From contig NZ_JAFIBY010000003.1 in assembly GCF_017832355.1 (NCBI RefSeq), positions 372,001-436,000 on the forward strand: a stretch of DNA of 64,000 bases. Direction: 5' to 3'. The DNA is from Serratia sp. PL17. GTDB lineage: Bacteria > Pseudomonadota > Gammaproteobacteria > Enterobacterales > Enterobacteriaceae. Every line of letters starts with the position of its first letter. Positions within the stretch are counted from its first letter, which is position 1. Of this stretch, positions 17,557 to 26,000 are shown piece after piece. Under the pieces are notes generated by a model, which was not told where the DNA came from, made no database searches, and was given only the letters and a program-made list of their open reading frames with translations. The position numbers and the translations under genes are program-made.

Positions 17557-18444
17557 ATGAGCATAACGAAACCCAGGGTGCTGATTACCGGTGCCACCGG
17601 CCAGATAGGGGGTGATACTCTGCGCTTTCTCCAGGCGGATCCTTCCATCACGCCGATCGCTGCCGTGCGCTCCCCGCAAAAAGCGGCGCCTTTTGAGGCG
17701 CAAAACATTCGCACTGTCATTATGGATTTTGATAAAGAAGACACGCTGGCGCCCGCGCTGCAAAACATTGACCGTGTCTTTCTGGCAACCGGCTACACCG
17801 TCGATATGTTGCGCCAGAGCAAAGTGTTTCTCGATAAGGCAAAACAAGCCGGCGTACAGCATATTGTGCACCTGGGCGCCTGCGGTCGTGACGACACCAC
17901 GATTGCACACTGGGCTTGGCATCAGCTGATCGAACGCTATATTGAAGCTTTGGGCTTCTCCTTTACGCATTTGCGGCCGGAGTGCTTTATGCAAAATGTG
18001 ATCGGCTACGGCGGCGTTCCGGCCGTCGTCAATGGCGTCATTCAGCAATACACCGGCGATGCCCCCTTCAGTTGGGTGGATGGTGAGGACGTTGCACGGG
18101 CAGCGGCCTGTTCACTGCTGCACCCTGAAGAGCACGCGGGTAAAACCTATCGTCTGGGTTATGACGCCAAGTCTTATGGCGAGATCGCGGCCATGATGAC
18201 TGAAATACTTGGCCAGCCGTTCCGCTATGAAGCACTTGACCCCCGGATTTTCCTGGAAAATATGCGGCAGTCCGGTGCCGAAATGGCCTATATGAACTGC
18301 GTGGGCGACAACCTGCGGCGCATTGCCGAACGCGATATTCCCGGTGTCGAAGAGACTTTCGACAACTTCCCGGCGATAGCCGGCAGAGAACCGGTTCGTT
18401 GGCCTGAATTTATCCGCAAACACCGGGCCGCTTTCACCTATTAG
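17557..18444 (+). CDS. NmrA-like NAD(P)-binding protein (atypical SDR)
   Basis: A 295-residue Rossmann protein starting MSITKPRVLITGATGQIGGD, with the dinucleotide motif GATGQIG at about residues 13-19, then VHLGACGRDD and LRPECFMQN, typical of the NmrA/QorB-type atypical short-chain dehydrogenases. These reduce quinones or sense NADP(H); the substrate is unknown. The start has AAGGAG ten bases before it. It is probably controlled by the divergent LysR gene. Cytosolic. Confidence 0.85.
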   Translation: MSITKPRVLITGATGQIGGDTLRFLQADPSITPIAAVRSPQKAAPFEAQNIRTVIMDFDKEDTLAPALQNIDRVFLATGYTVDMLRQSKVFLDKAKQAGVQHIVHLGACGRDDTTIAHWAWHQLIERYIEALGFSFTHLRPECFMQNVIGYGGVPAVVNGVIQQYTGDAPFSWVDGEDVARAAACSLLHPEEHAGKTYRLGYDAKSYGEIAAMMTEILGQPFRYEALDPRIFLENMRQSGAEMAYMNCVGDNLRRIAERDIPGVEETFDNFPAIAGREPVRWPEFIRKHRAAFTY

Positions 18445-18457
18445 CCCCTTTTCGGCT

Positions 18458-18483
18458 GGCCCGTTCGGAAAACCGGGCGGGCC
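18458..18483. terminator. Bidirectional terminator between convergent genes
   Basis: GGCCCGTTCGG - AAAA - CCGGGCGGGCC forms an 11-bp stem with two G-T wobbles. It separates the NmrA-like gene (plus) from the small DMT transporter (minus). Confidence 0.5.
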
Positions 18484-18492
18484 TTGCCACGT

Positions 18493-18936
18493 TCAAAAAC
18501 TTCGTCTCGCCACCAGAAAAGCGCCAATGACCAACAACACGCCGCCCAAAAGCGCTGGCAAATTTTCGCGCAACGCGGCAGGCCCGGCTTTGTAGATATC
18601 CACCATCAACCCTGCGACCAGTTGGCTGGCAACCAATACGGCAATGGTGGTCGCCGCCCCCAGCTTCTGGTAGCCCAGGATGCCGGAGAAAACAAAAAAT
18701 GATCCCAGTAAACCGGGCAACAGCATCCAAACCCTGAGCGCGCCAGTCACCTCCGCTAACGCGCTCACGCCATTTTTGGCGAACAATAGCCCCATCAATA
18801 GCAACAGGCCGACGCTAGAGTTGATGACCAGCGTAATCAACACCGTCGACACGCTTTCAGTAATGCGCACCATTAACAGGTTCTGGATAACCAAACTGAT
18901 CCCGGCAGCCACCAGCAGCAATAGCATGATATTCAT
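18493..18936 (-). CDS. Small DMT-superfamily (DUF606/YdcZ-like) membrane protein
   Basis: 147 residues with five hydrophobic segments, beginning MNIMLLLLVAAGISLVIQN and with LNSSVG-like VINSSVGLLLLM and LGYQKLGAATTIAVLVASQLVAG, the pattern of the DUF606 family of half-size drug/metabolite transporters. Such proteins are about 140-150 residues and often work as pairs or dimers. Substrate unknown. It is co-oriented with the methionine sulfone acetyltransferase gene just upstream (24 bases), so the two may be cotranscribed. Confidence 0.8.
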   Translation of the reverse strand: MNIMLLLLVAAGISLVIQNLLMVRITESVSTVLITLVINSSVGLLLLMGLLFAKNGVSALAEVTGALRVWMLLPGLLGSFFVFSGILGYQKLGAATTIAVLVASQLVAGLMVDIYKAGPAALRENLPALLGGVLLVIGAFLVARRSF

Positions 18937-18960
18937 AGCGATCCTGGATTTACGGCGCGA

Positions 18961-19479
18961 TTAGCGGGCCGGCGGCGCGTTGCTGTCATCGAGCTTTAAC
19001 TGTAAGAAGGTCAAATCCAGCCATTTGCCGAACTTGGCGCCGACTTCGCTCATCCGTCCGACCATCTCGAAGCCCAGATTGAGGTGCAACTGGACGGACG
19101 CCTGGTTACCGGATTCAATACCCGCCACCATGACATGCTTGCCAATCACCCGCGCATGCTCAATCAGTGCGATCAACAACGTTTTGCCTACTCCGCCGCC
19201 ACGGCAATCTTTGCGGACATAAACCGAGTGCTCGACAGTGTGACGGTAACCGTCCCAAGCCCGCCAGTCGCCGAATGAGGCATAACCCATCACCTCGCCC
19301 GCCTCATTAATCGCGACCAACACCGGATAGCCCGCGGCCTGCCGTTCCGCCATCCATGCCTCACGGTTCGCCGCGTCGACGCTACGTTCATTCCAGATTG
19401 CCGTGGTATTGAGCACGGCGTCGTTATAGATAGCGGCAATGCCTGCACTATCGGTTATAGTCGCGTTACGTATAAGCAT
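18961..19479 (-). CDS. mddA: GNAT acetyltransferase, MddA/phosphinothricin acetyltransferase type
   Basis: 172 residues with the same architecture as E. coli MddA (YncA): IYNDAVLNTTAIWNERSVD, MGYASFGDWRAWDGYRHTVE, acetyl-CoA loop CRGGGVGKTLL and VMVAGIESGNQASVQLH, ending KFGKWLDLTFLQL. E. coli MddA N-acetylates methionine sulfone and methionine sulfoximine and so detoxifies oxidised or toxic methionine analogues. It starts 39 bases from the divergent XRE-cupin regulator, which is the likely controller. Confidence 0.88.
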   Translation of the reverse strand: MLIRNATITDSAGIAAIYNDAVLNTTAIWNERSVDAANREAWMAERQAAGYPVLVAINEAGEVMGYASFGDWRAWDGYRHTVEHSVYVRKDCRGGGVGKTLLIALIEHARVIGKHVMVAGIESGNQASVQLHLNLGFEMVGRMSEVGAKFGKWLDLTFLQLKLDDSNAPPAR

Positions 19480-19518
19480 GTTGACCTCTTGGTTGACCGT
19501 CTACTATCATACTACGAT

Positions 19519-20088
19519 ATGAATAATAAATTAGACAACCTAAATCAACGCATCGGCGCGCGGATCCGCATCGAACGTGAAGCACGCCATTGGTCGCTGT
19601 CCGATCTGGCCGAGAGGGCCGGCGTTTCGCGCGCCATGGTGCACAAAATTGAACGTGGCGACAGCAGCCCTACCGCGATGTTGCTCGGGCGGCTTTCCGG
19701 CGCGTTCGGTTTGAGCATGTCCAAATTGATTGCCCGGGCGGAAACGCAGGAAGGCCGGATGATGCGCCAGCAGGACCAGCCGATTTGGGTCGATCCTGAC
19801 AGCGGCTACATCCGTCGCCACGTGTCGCCACAGTCTGATATGCCGCTCGATCTGGTACGCATCGAATTGCCTGCGGGCGCAGAGATCCCCATGCCGGCCT
19901 CGGCCTACGCGTTTATGCGGCAATTGCTTTGGGTGTTGTCAGGTACGTTGGTGTTTCAGGAAGGTGAAATTCGCCATGAGATGGCTGAAGGTGATTGCCT
20001 TGAACTTGGCCCGCCCACCGACTGTGTGTTCAAAAATGAGAGCGCTGAAACCTGCATTTACCTGGTGGTGGTGATGAACAAGGCCTGA
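19519..20088 (+). CDS. XRE family regulator with C-terminal cupin
   Basis: 189 residues. The N-terminal helix-turn-helix (IGARIRIEREARHWSLSDLA then ERAGVSRAMVHKIERGDSSP) is XRE type, and the C-terminal ~90 residues form a cupin (VRIELPAGAEIPMP, LWVLSGTLVFQEGE, LELGPPTDCVF). Such HTH-cupin proteins usually repress an adjacent gene and sense a small molecule. ATG 19519 (MNNKLDNL) is preferred over the earlier GTG-type start, which would overlap the mddA promoter. Confidence 0.85.
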   Translation: MNNKLDNLNQRIGARIRIEREARHWSLSDLAERAGVSRAMVHKIERGDSSPTAMLLGRLSGAFGLSMSKLIARAETQEGRMMRQQDQPIWVDPDSGYIRRHVSPQSDMPLDLVRIELPAGAEIPMPASAYAFMRQLLWVLSGTLVFQEGEIRHEMAEGDCLELGPPTDCVFKNESAETCIYLVVVMNKA

Positions 20089-20115
20089 GCCCGTCAGGCC
20101 TTAGGCGTGTTGCGC

Positions 20116-20409
20116 TTAGCTTTGCGGATCCCGGTTATACCCTGCGCAGAAAAACTTTTCGGCCAGGCGATTGGCACCGCCCGAGAAGAACTCGCTCATC
20201 AGTTCCCCGTTGAGATCGTAGGCCCGGCAAAGTAACCCGGCCTCGAACGCCGCCTGATTTTCGTCCCCCAAGCTTTCTGCCAAATGGTGGGCATATCCCA
20301 ACACGAAACCCCGTTTGTAGTCACAGCAGAACCGGGATAGTTGGCCAGGTGGGCTGGCGTCTTGCGCTTTCAAACCGGCCATCAGCCCCTTGCCGAAGTG
20401 ATTGTTCAT
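20116..20409 (-). CDS. yghW: DUF2623 protein YghW
   Basis: 97 residues; MNNHFGKGLMAGLKA and CDYKRGFVLGY match E. coli YghW very closely, as does the C-terminal FFCAGY. Function is unknown. It is a small soluble protein transcribed alone, convergent with the XRE-cupin gene. Confidence 0.9.
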   Translation of the reverse strand: MNNHFGKGLMAGLKAQDASPPGQLSRFCCDYKRGFVLGYAHHLAESLGDENQAAFEAGLLCRAYDLNGELMSEFFSGGANRLAEKFFCAGYNRDPQS

Positions 20410-20511
20410 GGCCCCTCCCTTTTCTCTTCACTTTCGCTATATAAAATATTATATAACGATGATTGTGGCCATGAACATACTCACAAAGTTTTACTCATCG
20501 TCTTACGGCAT

Positions 20512-20543
20512 AAAAAAGCCCGCAGAAGGCGATCTTGCGGGCC
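20512..20543 (-). terminator. Terminator of the nitroreductase gene
   Basis: Read on the minus strand, GCCCGCA pairs across an 11-base loop with TGCGGGC and is followed by six T. It lies 22 bases beyond the nitroreductase stop. Confidence 0.78.
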
Positions 20544-20564
20544 GATGAGTTTCTGACAGAATGT

Positions 20565-21152
20565 TTACAGGGTAAAGTTCAGCCCTTCCACCACGGTCTG
20601 CTCGAGTGGCAAGCGCCCTGAAGGGATCTCTTTTTGCTGCAGAAACTCAGGCAGACGGGATTTGTCCCCCGCTTTACCGATAGCCACGATGCCATGCACC
20701 TGATAGTTGTCCGGCAGATTGAGCGCAGCCTTGATTTTATCGTGGTGGATGCCCCCCATGCAGTGGGTCAACCAGCCTTTCAAATGCGCCTGTAGCGCCA
20801 GATTGGCCCATGCGGCACCGGCATCGAAGGCGTGGCTTGGGTTGCTCACTTCTTTTTCACCGTTCAGACTGGTGGTTTTGGAGATGATCACCACCAACGC
20901 TGAAGCGTGTTGCGCCCAACCGCGGTTGAATTCAACCAGGAAATCCAGGTAGGTGTCCCAACTGGCCGAACCGTGCTTGCTGTAGGCAAAGCGCCATGGC
21001 TGAACGTTATACGCTGAAGGCGACCAGCGCGCCGCTTCAAAGAAGCTCAGCAGGGTTGCATCGTCGATAGGATCATTCGCCAGCGCGCGCGGCGACCAGC
21101 GTTCAATAAACTGCGCATCAATCGGGTGATCGGAAATTCTTGGCTGGCTCAT
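20565..21152 (-). CDS. Nitroreductase family FMN oxidoreductase
   Basis: About 195 residues with the FMN-binding opening FIERWSPRAL, AARWSPSAYNVQPWRF and a central NLALQAHLKGWLTHCMGGI, as in NfnB/YdjA-like nitroreductases (PF00881). It should reduce nitro compounds, quinones or flavins with NAD(P)H in the cytosol. The start MSQPRISDH (21152) has GAGAG six bases before it; two upstream in-frame ATGs (21158, 21167) are possible. No clear operon partner. Confidence 0.85.
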   Translation of the reverse strand: MSQPRISDHPIDAQFIERWSPRALANDPIDDATLLSFFEAARWSPSAYNVQPWRFAYSKHGSASWDTYLDFLVEFNRGWAQHASALVVIISKTTSLNGEKEVSNPSHAFDAGAAWANLALQAHLKGWLTHCMGGIHHDKIKAALNLPDNYQVHGIVAIGKAGDKSRLPEFLQQKEIPSGRLPLEQTVVEGLNFTL

Positions 21153-21167
21153 GGACATCTCTCTCAT

Positions 21168-21470
21168 GGGTAGGGAATAGCAACGTTATCTGATATTCCC
21201 ACGACTCACGCCAGCAAAACTTTTATTTTGTGCTATCGCGCAGCGCAGGAGTTCCTGTTGCAGCCCATCCAGGCATGCCCTCCAGGGCGGGTGTCGTTTC
21301 CGGCCCACAAGTTTGGCAACGTTGATGCGGTAAAGGGGCAGCCCGCTGCCCCTTTATTAAGGTTGCGCAAGTATATGTAGCAATATATTGCCGCCCATTG
21401 GCCCGTCAGGATAAACATCATATGATGTGCCCGTCAGGCCGGTACGCCAATCAACTCAAAGTGAAATAAG
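21168..21470. other. Intergenic region with a strong hairpin
   Basis: Contains AAAGGGGCAG-CCCG-CTGCCCCTTT (21332-21355), a 10-bp stem with a tetraloop followed by ATTAA on plus and ACCGC on minus; it behaves like a terminator but no plus-strand gene precedes it. No RfaH ops element is seen before the LPS gene. No coding sequence is supported. Confidence 0.4.
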
Positions 21471-22565
21471 ATGTCAAAACAATGGAAAATAACGGCGGCC
21501 AACGCCTTTTTGCAGGTCTACACCCGGTTTGGCGGCAACCTTAAAGATAAAGCCGGTTTTCATCCTGACCTGACGTTTAATCGCATTGTTATTTTCTCTA
21601 CCACCGCACTTGGCGATCTCATGTTTAATACGCCCGCTATTCGCGCAGTGCGTGAACGTTACCCGGCGGCACGCCTCACCCTTATTTCAAGCCATAAAAA
21701 CAAACAGCTGGTCGCGACAAGCCAATACTTTGATGATGTTATTTATTGGGATCATAAAGCAAAAGACATCCTCAGTATTATTCACCAACTGCGCAAACAT
21801 AAGCCTGAACTGGCGATCATCCTACACTCCAAATCGCCTTACGATGTCATTGCCGCCATTACTGCCGGTTGCCAATATGTCTTCAAAGACGCTTACGGCA
21901 ACAAAGCCACCGGCATGGAACCCTGGTTGACCGGAGTCAGCCGTAGCACTGGCGGGCATTTAATTCAGCGCAAGTTGGATCTGGTGGCGCAATTGGGTTG
22001 CCGTACAGACAATACCGAGATGTTTATCCCTGTTGAGTTTCCAGCGGTGAATAAAACCGCCGGTAACACCCTGATTGGTTTCCAAATGGGGGCTTCCGAG
22101 ACGTTGCGCTGCTGGCCCGTCGAACGCTTTACCCAACTGGCAAAGCTGCTGTTGGCGCACTCGCCACACAACCAGATTGAGTTAATTGGCACCCCGAAAG
22201 AGCTCGCTATCGAAAAGGCATTTATGGCCGGCCTGACTGCCTCAGAGCAACAACGCGTGGTCAGCCATATGGGTAAAACGACCCTGCCGCAGCTGCTGGG
22301 GGTGATGTCAAACCTGCAAGTTCTGGTCACCGGCGATACCGGCCCCTTGCATCTGGCCATTGCCCTCAAAACCCCCACCGTCAGCCTGTTTGTCACGGCC
22401 AATCCGCAGCATACCGGCCCCTATCAAAATAGCGCGTTGCACCAGGTCATGTACGTCCCTACAGATAGGGTACAGCTCAGTGCCGCCCAACGCCGCCAGC
22501 CGCTTAGCATCATCACAGAGCAGCAGGTCTTTGACAAAGTGACGAACGCGTTACAACTCGGTTGA
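21471..22565 (+). CDS. Glycosyltransferase family 9 (heptosyltransferase-like), LPS core
   Basis: 364 residues of the ADP-heptose:LPS heptosyltransferase type. Landmarks are RIVIFSTTALGDLMFNTPAI in the N-terminal Rossmann half and, in the C-terminal half, GFQMGASETLRCWPVERF and VTGDTGPLHLAIALKTPTVSLF, the family donor-binding block. It adds a sugar (perhaps heptose) to the lipopolysaccharide core on the inner face of the inner membrane. The 3' end overlaps the convergent ligase gene by 15 bases. Which linkage it makes cannot be read. Confidence 0.85.
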   Translation: MSKQWKITAANAFLQVYTRFGGNLKDKAGFHPDLTFNRIVIFSTTALGDLMFNTPAIRAVRERYPAARLTLISSHKNKQLVATSQYFDDVIYWDHKAKDILSIIHQLRKHKPELAIILHSKSPYDVIAAITAGCQYVFKDAYGNKATGMEPWLTGVSRSTGGHLIQRKLDLVAQLGCRTDNTEMFIPVEFPAVNKTAGNTLIGFQMGASETLRCWPVERFTQLAKLLLAHSPHNQIELIGTPKELAIEKAFMAGLTASEQQRVVSHMGKTTLPQLLGVMSNLQVLVTGDTGPLHLAIALKTPTVSLFVTANPQHTGPYQNSALHQVMYVPTDRVQLSAAQRRQPLSIITEQQVFDKVTNALQLG

Positions 22566-23732
22566 TCGGCTGTCCGGTGGAACAGGCTGGGCAAACACCG
22601 TGGCCAGCGGGAACCAAAACAGGTACCAAAACTCGGCCGGATTGGCGATGACAAACATGCCCTGTGAACAATAGAAAATCAGCATGAAGAAATACAATGT
22701 GGCTTCCAGGCGTCGCCCGGCGTTGAGATGACGGACAGCAAGCACCGCACCAAACACCAATAATCCTGCAAACAAGCCAAACCCGACTAACCCACCCTTG
22801 AGTAATGCCCCCAGGTACAGGCTATGTGTCGTATGAATAAACTCGCCGGTGTAATTGGTGAAGGTCAGTTCTTTATCAAACCCATAGCCAAAAAAGGGCG
22901 CCTGCGCTATCAGCAACCCGCTGTGTCGCCAAATACTCATCCGTACAAAACTCTGCTGATACAATTCACCAAAACGCGTAATCAGCATCTCGCCAATCGG
23001 TGAAAACACAACCGCGCCAATGGCAAGTATCAGCACCGCCACAATGGAAACAGCCGTTTTTTTATTCAGCGCCAGGTAGGATGTGGTTAATGCCAGCGAG
23101 GACAATAGTGCGATTAAAGGCCCACGACTTTGCGTTAAGACCATAAAAGCAAAGAGCACCGGGATCGACAGCAGCACCTTTCTTTGTTGGGTATCACGAA
23201 ATACCAATAGGCTTAAAATAATCCCCAACGCGGCATAACCGGCAAGGTCTATCACATTGCGCGGGCCGGGATTGGCGTCTGACGTTTCTCTTAGGGCATA
23301 AATTGCCCGGTAATCAACCCAGGTCAGGTAAAGACATAGCACAGTGATGCCAGCGATCACGCAGCACAGCAAAAGAGTACGGTGAGGGCTCTCCAACACG
23401 GTGACCAACAGAGCAAGATAAATCAGAATATAAACGCTGTGCGTCAAGGTGGAGACCATATTACCCGGTGTGCCCCCCCAGAGATTGCTGACAGAGTAAT
23501 AGGTGAGAAAACATGCGGCCAACACGATCCCCACGACGGCCGATCGTCTTTTATGCCAGGCTTGCCGAAACGCTGTCCTGGTGCACAACCTAAACAGGAA
23601 GAAAAATGCCGCGATATGGAATAAATTATTAACCCGGGTAAAACCGCAGAAAATAGCGCTGAAAAAAGAGAAGGCCAGAAAAGCGTAAACAGAGATCAAT
23701 GCCGTGACATCAGTTCTTCTTGAAAAAATCAT
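22551..23732 (-). CDS. O-antigen ligase-like membrane protein (WaaL family)
   Basis: 393 residues, about eleven hydrophobic segments, with the Wzy_C-type region (AQAPFFGYGFDKELTF and, a little on, the conserved TTHSLYLGALLKGGLVGFG). This H-X6-G-like pattern in the large periplasmic loop is typical of WaaL, which joins O-antigen (or a single sugar/surface polymer) to lipid A-core. ATG 23732 is chosen; the longer reading starts with GTG. It overlaps the upstream gene by 23 bases and is likely cotranscribed with it. Confidence 0.8.
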   Translation of the reverse strand: MIFSRRTDVTALISVYAFLAFSFFSAIFCGFTRVNNLFHIAAFFFLFRLCTRTAFRQAWHKRRSAVVGIVLAACFLTYYSVSNLWGGTPGNMVSTLTHSVYILIYLALLVTVLESPHRTLLLCCVIAGITVLCLYLTWVDYRAIYALRETSDANPGPRNVIDLAGYAALGIILSLLVFRDTQQRKVLLSIPVLFAFMVLTQSRGPLIALLSSLALTTSYLALNKKTAVSIVAVLILAIGAVVFSPIGEMLITRFGELYQQSFVRMSIWRHSGLLIAQAPFFGYGFDKELTFTNYTGEFIHTTHSLYLGALLKGGLVGFGLFAGLLVFGAVLAVRHLNAGRRLEATLYFFMLIFYCSQGMFVIANPAEFWYLFWFPLATVFAQPVPPDSRSTEL

Positions 23733-24633
23733 TGCAATCAACCTTTTCAAAAATACTTGTGTCAATGGCACTGCTCAAAGAAAAATTTCTTATAACAATA
23801 TTTTTTATTTTCATGCTTTCTCCGGCATGGCTAAAAGCCGGGATAATCAAATCATCAACCTTCTCTGGTAAAAAGGTTGGCAATTGGTTTTCGGGGGTTT
23901 CATAAAAGCGTGGCAAATGGAAATTGTTCATATCCAGCCCTGCAATAAAGAGCTGTTTAAAGCCCAAAAAGGCAATTATCTGAAAGGCCCAATACACCAC
24001 GGTCCCGGCATCGAAAATGCCATGCCGAATGTCATGGCTAAATGCGATGGATTTACATGCAGGCGAGAAATCAACGCTCGGATCGTGGCGATAATGTTCC
24101 CACAGCGCCAACGGATTGATTTTCGGGTTATAAATTTTGAAGGCTGCATCCTCAACCACGGCAAACCGGCACTTCACCCCGGTCAATGTGAACCGGTCGA
24201 TTATTTTCGCCACGCCGTGTACCGTCGTAAACAGGATTAAGTCAGGCTCAGTGATAATATCCTGGATAATATCCGGCCGCCGATCGATAAAGCCCATATC
24301 GACAATAACGTAAAAGCGGAAGCTGACCTGTTTGCTTAAGGAATAGGCACCATTGACGCCGATCGCCGGCATATCCGGGATGTTGCTAAAGCACATCTTT
24401 TTTACCGAAGGCCCTGTTGCGGTGAGCAATACCGGCCCCTGACAACTGTCTTTCAATGCTGACAACGTCGCTATGGGCACGGTCTGTCTTTTATACGCTA
24501 ATACCGCAATTTCTCCGCTCTCTGCACGCTCAATTTTCACGTACGGCCAGAGGTTTTCATTATGCCGATAAGGCCGTGCATGAGAATAACGATATACCTG
24601 CTTAAAAAAACTTCCCATCGCGCCGTATCCCAT
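23710..24633 (-). CDS. LPS core biosynthesis protein, WaaZ/GT42-like
   Basis: 307 residues, mostly soluble. The segment GPVLLTATGPSVKKM followed by MPAIGVNGAYSL is the donor-site pattern of the GT42/DUF115-like transferases and of WaaZ-type proteins, which add Kdo or a related acid to the LPS core. The rest (VIVDMGFIDRRPDI, FDAGTVVYWAFQIIAFLG) fits the same fold. Its position upstream of and overlapping the ligase gene, next to a heptosyltransferase, supports a core role. Exact sugar unknown. ATG 24618 is an alternative start. Confidence 0.65.
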   Translation of the reverse strand: MGYGAMGSFFKQVYRYSHARPYRHNENLWPYVKIERAESGEIAVLAYKRQTVPIATLSALKDSCQGPVLLTATGPSVKKMCFSNIPDMPAIGVNGAYSLSKQVSFRFYVIVDMGFIDRRPDIIQDIITEPDLILFTTVHGVAKIIDRFTLTGVKCRFAVVEDAAFKIYNPKINPLALWEHYRHDPSVDFSPACKSIAFSHDIRHGIFDAGTVVYWAFQIIAFLGFKQLFIAGLDMNNFHLPRFYETPENQLPTFLPEKVDDLIIPAFSHAGESMKIKNIVIRNFSLSSAIDTSIFEKVDCNDFFKKN

Positions 24634-24821
24634 CGAAAATGCGTCCAGCCAACATTAACTGTCTATTTTTGAATTAAATTCACTGATGGGCTGAGTATCT
24701 AAGCATTGAGGGGGATGGAGCAATTTTTTCAATTTGAATTATTCGTCATGATAATGACAAGAGATGTGTGCATTTGTTAATCAGGTTAATAATCTGTAGG
24801 GAACGGTAATTATTATTTTAA

Positions 24822-24856
24822 TTATACCGGGGCGAATAACGTATCCCCGGTTATTT
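24822..24856 (-). terminator. Terminator at the end of the CMD/LLM/ABC cluster
   Basis: ACCGGGG (24826-24832) pairs with CCCCGGT (24845-24851); on the minus strand it is followed by ATAATTAAAATAAT. The stem is 22 bases after the end of the cluster. Confidence 0.5.
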
Positions 24857-24878
24857 CAACGTGAGTTTTGCACTTGCT

Positions 24879-26000
24879 TTACCGATCGTCGAAGGGTTCT
24901 CCAAGGGTCAGCATCAGCCGATTCGCCCAGGCAAAGAAGGCCGTTGACTGCACCAGATCCAGCAAGGACACCTCATCCAACCCCAGCCCGCGCAGTTGCG
25001 CCAGATGAACGGCATTAGCCTGTGGCGGCGTGGCGGACAACGCCGCGGCAAAGTCTATTTGCACGCGCCACGACGCCCCTTGCCCTTCACTCAATACCTC
25101 TCCCGGAGCGATGTCCAGCAAACGCTGCACCTCATCCGTCTGCTTAGACAATTGCGCTGCCTTGCGAGCATGTACCGACGCGCAATAGATACAGCCATTG
25201 ACCTTGCTCGCAACCGTCGCCGCGAGTTCACGATCTTTACGCTCCAGCCCGCCCGAGGTGTAGAAAATCGCGCGGTCCGCCAGCGTCCGCTGTTCCAACA
25301 CCGGATGATTGCGGGCCAACAGACGGAAATATTCTGAATCGCTATGCCCAAAGCGCGTCAACAGCGCCTGGCCTGATGCGTCAAATTCTGCCAGTGGTTT
25401 AGCGGCGATCCAAGGCTCCCACCCCAGTTCCTGCCGAGTAAACGCCGGCGGCGTATGGCGACCACTCAGCGTGGCCGATTCGGTGCGCCAACGGCCTGCT
25501 CTGACTGGCGCACCCACACTGTCCTCTTCTACCGGCTTACCGCCAAGCAACCTATACCCCGTCAGCAGCCGGCTTTGGAAGCTGACAAACGCGATCAGTT
25601 GCGACAGGGTGACGATAGCGTCCAGCGTCCAACCCGCCTGCTGTAGCCCCCGCAGATGCTGCGCGTCGGCGCTGGCGGGTTTAAACGCCAGCCGCTCGGC
25701 ATGATCCAGGGCGGCCTGCAAATACGGCCCCTCCTCTGCACTACCCCGTTGTTGCAGCAACGCCGCATAATGCGCGGAGAGTCGCTTGTCTGCATGCCAT
25801 TCGCTGATACGCTGCGCGATGTGCAACCGCTGCGCTACGGAAAAGCCCCCCGCGTCTGCGGGGAAAAACAGCGCCAGGTAACTGGCCTGAATCGCGTCTG
25901 TTGCCGCCTGCCGCGTTGCTCTTGCCTGCGCCAGCGCAGAACCGGGCGTAATCTCAGCCAACACGGCCAGCAGATCGTCGTTGTTCCATGTTGCAGTCAT
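24879..26000 (-). CDS. Tandem CMD/AhpD-type alkylhydroperoxidase-domain protein
   Basis: 373 residues that appear to be two carboxymuconolactone-decarboxylase/AhpD-like halves. The first (to ~170) ends LDAIVTLSQLIAFVSFQSRLL, equivalent to an AhpD helix pair but without a CxxC. The second (from ~200) carries the redox pair in GCIYCASVHARKA. In other genomes two separate CMD proteins (families I recall as Avi_7170 and Avi_7169) accompany the same monooxygenase and ABC genes, so this looks like a fusion. It should have peroxidase-like activity; substrate unknown. It overlaps the monooxygenase gene by 4 bases. Confidence 0.75.
   Translation of the reverse strand: MTATWNNDDLLAVLAEITPGSALAQARATRQAATDAIQASYLALFFPADAGGFSVAQRLHIAQRISEWHADKRLSAHYAALLQQRGSAEEGPYLQAALDHAERLAFKPASADAQHLRGLQQAGWTLDAIVTLSQLIAFVSFQSRLLTGYRLLGGKPVEEDSVGAPVRAGRWRTESATLSGRHTPPAFTRQELGWEPWIAAKPLAEFDASGQALLTRFGHSDSEYFRLLARNHPVLEQRTLADRAIFYTSGGLERKDRELAATVASKVNGCIYCASVHARKAAQLSKQTDEVQRLLDIAPGEVLSEGQGASWRVQIDFAAALSATPPQANAVHLAQLRGLGLDEVSLLDLVQSTAFFAWANRLMLTLGEPFDDR

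Noticed and set aside
21356..21470. RfaH ops element before the LPS glycosyltransferase
   Set aside because: No GGCGGTAG-like sequence is present.
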